From: DATGEP01 sp035310125
Lineage (GTDB): Bacteria > Chloroflexota > Ktedonobacteria > Ktedonobacterales > JADMIN01
NCBI GenBank assembly: GCA_035310125.1
Contig: DATGEP010000384.1
Coordinates: 1-15,863, forward strand
Reading direction: 5' to 3'
DNA length: 15,863 bases
Shown here: positions 14,269 through 15,863 of the stretch, piece by piece
Numbering within the stretch: position 1 is the stretch's first letter
How the letters are laid out: every line of letters begins with the position of its first letter
Notes under the pieces: generated by a model
Told to the model about the DNA's origin: nothing
The model's database searches: none
What the model saw: the letters and a program-made list of their open reading frames with translations, nothing else
Position numbers and translations under genes: made by a program

Positions 14269-15786
14269 CTAGATGGGGGCGGCCTGTTCGTAGTGCTTAT
14301 TCTCCTCGCGCGAACCGCCCAGGCCGTCGCGCAGGTTGGCGTAAGTCTCCACGAATTCGATGGAGGCAATCCATTTGACCATTTTGAAGCCCAGTAGCAC
14401 CTCGGCGCGCAGGCGAAGCGGAGCGCCATGAGCGAGTGGTAGCGGCTCGCCGTTCATCTCATAGGCCAGGATGGTCTGCGGATGGATGGCAACATCTCGG
14501 TGGATGCATTCGAAAAACTCCTTGCCTGCGGTGTCCTTGGAATATGAGCGGAAAACGAGGTACCTGGCGTTGGGCAGCGGCTTCACGAGGGTCATGATGT
14601 CCAGGACAGGAACGCCGCCCCATTCGCCAATGGAGGACCAGCCCTGGATACAGTTGTGCTGGGTGATCTGGGTCTGTTTGGGCATCGCTTTGATCTGATC
14701 GAGAGTCAGGGAGAGAGGATGCTCGACGAGGCCGCCAATCTCGAGCGTATAGCCTTTGAAATCGCTCCAGAGCATGCCCAGATACGCGGGGCTGTCGGGC
14801 GGGAAGCCGTTGATGATGAAGTAGTCGGAGAGCTCTTCAGGTTTGTATTCCTGCCTGGAGGTGACCTTGCGGGCGAGGAGTGCCATCCAGGGGCGGATGA
14901 AGGCGGACATTATCCGCTGGGCTATCGCCGGGTACTTGCGGGAGAGCCATGACGTGACGAAGTAGGTAGCGAAGATGAGGACGATGAGGCTGAGCACGCC
15001 GACGACCGCCGCGACGTGGTGACTCTTGTCCTGTCCGAGCAGGATCAGGCCGAAGTTGCCGACGAAGCCTGGGAGTCCATCCGGCGAGGAAGAGATAAGG
15101 ATCACAAAGATGGTATGGATGAGGATGAAGCCCAGGAACAGCACGAGACCAATGAAGTGGAGGCTGCGTGCGGACTGACGCCCACCCCAGAGGTTGACAT
15201 ACCAGGGGAAACGCGCTTCGACGGCGGGCGACTGCGCGAGTGCAGTCGCGATCTGGAAGGGCGCCAGAAGAAAGACGACGCCGAAGTATGAGAGCTGCTG
15301 AAGGGGGTCGTAGACGCCGAGATACGCGGAGTCCAGCGCGCCGTGGAATGTCAGGTAGTGGACGAATTGCTCAAAGGCATTCGGAAAGATTGACCAGGTG
15401 GTAGGAACGAGTCGCCGCCACTCGCCGGTGGCAAAGAGGAAGATGTAGTAGACAACCCCGTTGGCAATCCAGAGCATCGCGCCGAGGAAATGGAAGTGGC
15501 GTCCGAGACCGAGATTGCTGCCGCCAGGCTGTGCAAGGACAACTGGCGCATCTTCTTCCTCTTCGAGGGTGATGTAGTGCTCGTCTTTGCGGAACTCCTT
15601 GTTGGTGAACTTGAGCCACTCGAAGCCCGGCTTCGAGGTCTTGCCCCAGTTCAGGCGAGGATACGAGGCCAGAATCTGTATTCCAGACCGAATCATGAGG
15701 CCCATGAGCAGTACGTTCACCCAGTGCGTGGCGCGGAGCCAGACGGGAAAACCATAGTCCACAAAACCGGCAATCACGGGGTGCAT
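14269..15786 (-). CDS. Fused membrane cytochrome b561-type and sulfite-oxidase-fold molybdenum oxidoreductase
   Basis: 505 residues in two parts. Residues 1-300 are a membrane domain with helices near 17-38, 98-119, 163-184, 207-232 and 258-280; His21, His97/His99, His210 and His224 stand where b-type hemes are bound in the Ni-Fe-hydrogenase/cytochrome b561 families. A hydrophilic loop (41-95) with an EEEED cluster separates the first two helices. Residues 320-505 are a YedY/MsrP-like molybdopterin domain: GYTLEIGGLVEHPLSLTLDQI (345-365), Cys379 in QHNCIQGWS as the molybdenum ligand, GEWGGVPV (387-394), and a closing GFKMVKWIASIEF (466-478). Known relatives reduce or oxidise small substrates (methionine sulfoxide, sulfite) using heme electrons from quinones; here both parts are one chain, with no Tat signal because the membrane helices place it. 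ATG at 15784-15786, GGAG 7 nt upstream; a TAGAAT box (15823-15828) may be the -10. Which side of the membrane the catalytic domain lies on is open. No molybdopterin biosynthesis genes are nearby. Confidence 0.92.
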   Translation of the reverse strand: MHPVIAGFVDYGFPVWLRATHWVNVLLMGLMIRSGIQILASYPRLNWGKTSKPGFEWLKFTNKEFRKDEHYITLEEEEDAPVVLAQPGGSNLGLGRHFHFLGAMLWIANGVVYYIFLFATGEWRRLVPTTWSIFPNAFEQFVHYLTFHGALDSAYLGVYDPLQQLSYFGVVFLLAPFQIATALAQSPAVEARFPWYVNLWGGRQSARSLHFIGLVLFLGFILIHTIFVILISSSPDGLPGFVGNFGLILLGQDKSHHVAAVVGVLSLIVLIFATYFVTSWLSRKYPAIAQRIMSAFIRPWMALLARKVTSRQEYKPEELSDYFIINGFPPDSPAYLGMLWSDFKGYTLEIGGLVEHPLSLTLDQIKAMPKQTQITQHNCIQGWSSIGEWGGVPVLDIMTLVKPLPNARYLVFRSYSKDTAGKEFFECIHRDVAIHPQTILAYEMNGEPLPLAHGAPLRLRAEVLLGFKMVKWIASIEFVETYANLRDGLGGSREENKHYEQAAPI

Positions 15787-15863
15787 ACAGATACTCCAAC
15801 TAGCTCGTCTTGCATAGGACAGATTCTACACCTGAGAACGCGGCATGCTTTGGCGCCTGCCGT

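Overview
The window is GC-rich bacterial DNA. Thirteen protein genes, one cut by the left edge, all read from the minus strand, so transcription runs from right to left. The gene mix (a DUF4126 membrane protein, a membrane-anchored beta-propeller, a PRC-barrel/DUF2382 stress-type protein, a two-gene GMC/'gluconate dehydrogenase subunit 3' pair, non-Tat versions of usually exported redox enzymes) resembles soil Chloroflexota such as the Ktedonobacteria, but this is an inference from memory of gene content; no rRNA or other phylogenetic marker is present. I saw no tRNA, rRNA, CRISPR array, insertion sequence or phage gene.

Layout in the direction of transcription (right to left). (1) 15786-14269: a fused membrane cytochrome b and sulfite-oxidase-fold molybdenum enzyme. 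(2) 14054-12162: a thiamine-diphosphate enzyme of the pyruvate oxidase/acetolactate synthase group. (3) 12003-10897: an enolase-superfamily (mandelate racemase type) acid-sugar dehydratase or racemase. (4) 10640-6821: a tight three-gene operon made of an internally duplicated membrane protein of unknown family, a gluconate-dehydrogenase-subunit-3-like protein, and a GMC flavoprotein carrying a C-x5-C-x3-C motif like the [3Fe-4S] site of bacterial FAD-glucose dehydrogenases. (5) 6494-5670: a PRC-barrel/DUF2382 protein. (6) 5511-4975: inorganic pyrophosphatase. (7) 4906-3827: an FMN alpha-hydroxy-acid oxidase/dehydrogenase. (8) 3496-991: a DUF4126 membrane protein followed after 1 nt by a membrane-anchored beta-propeller. 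(9) 892-1: RNase PH and the beginning of a PIG-L/LmbE-type deacetylase.

How they may work together: the right two thirds is an oxidative-metabolism neighbourhood. A GMC dehydrogenase that would oxidise a sugar or polyol, an enolase-superfamily enzyme that typically acts on sugar acids, a TPP enzyme that typically acts on pyruvate, and an alpha-hydroxy-acid oxidase could belong to one catabolic theme of sugar or sugar-acid oxidation. The only firm operon evidence there is the ATGA overlap and 14-nt spacing inside genes 10640-6821; the other genes are separated by 68-326 nt. The left end is more housekeeping-like (RNA 3'-end processing, pyrophosphate removal).

The most interesting part is the three-gene GMC operon: it has the iron-sulfur motif and the small-subunit homologue of the exported glucose dehydrogenase complexes, but no Tat signal and no cytochrome c, and has an eight-helix duplicated membrane protein in the position where an electron acceptor or anchor would be expected.
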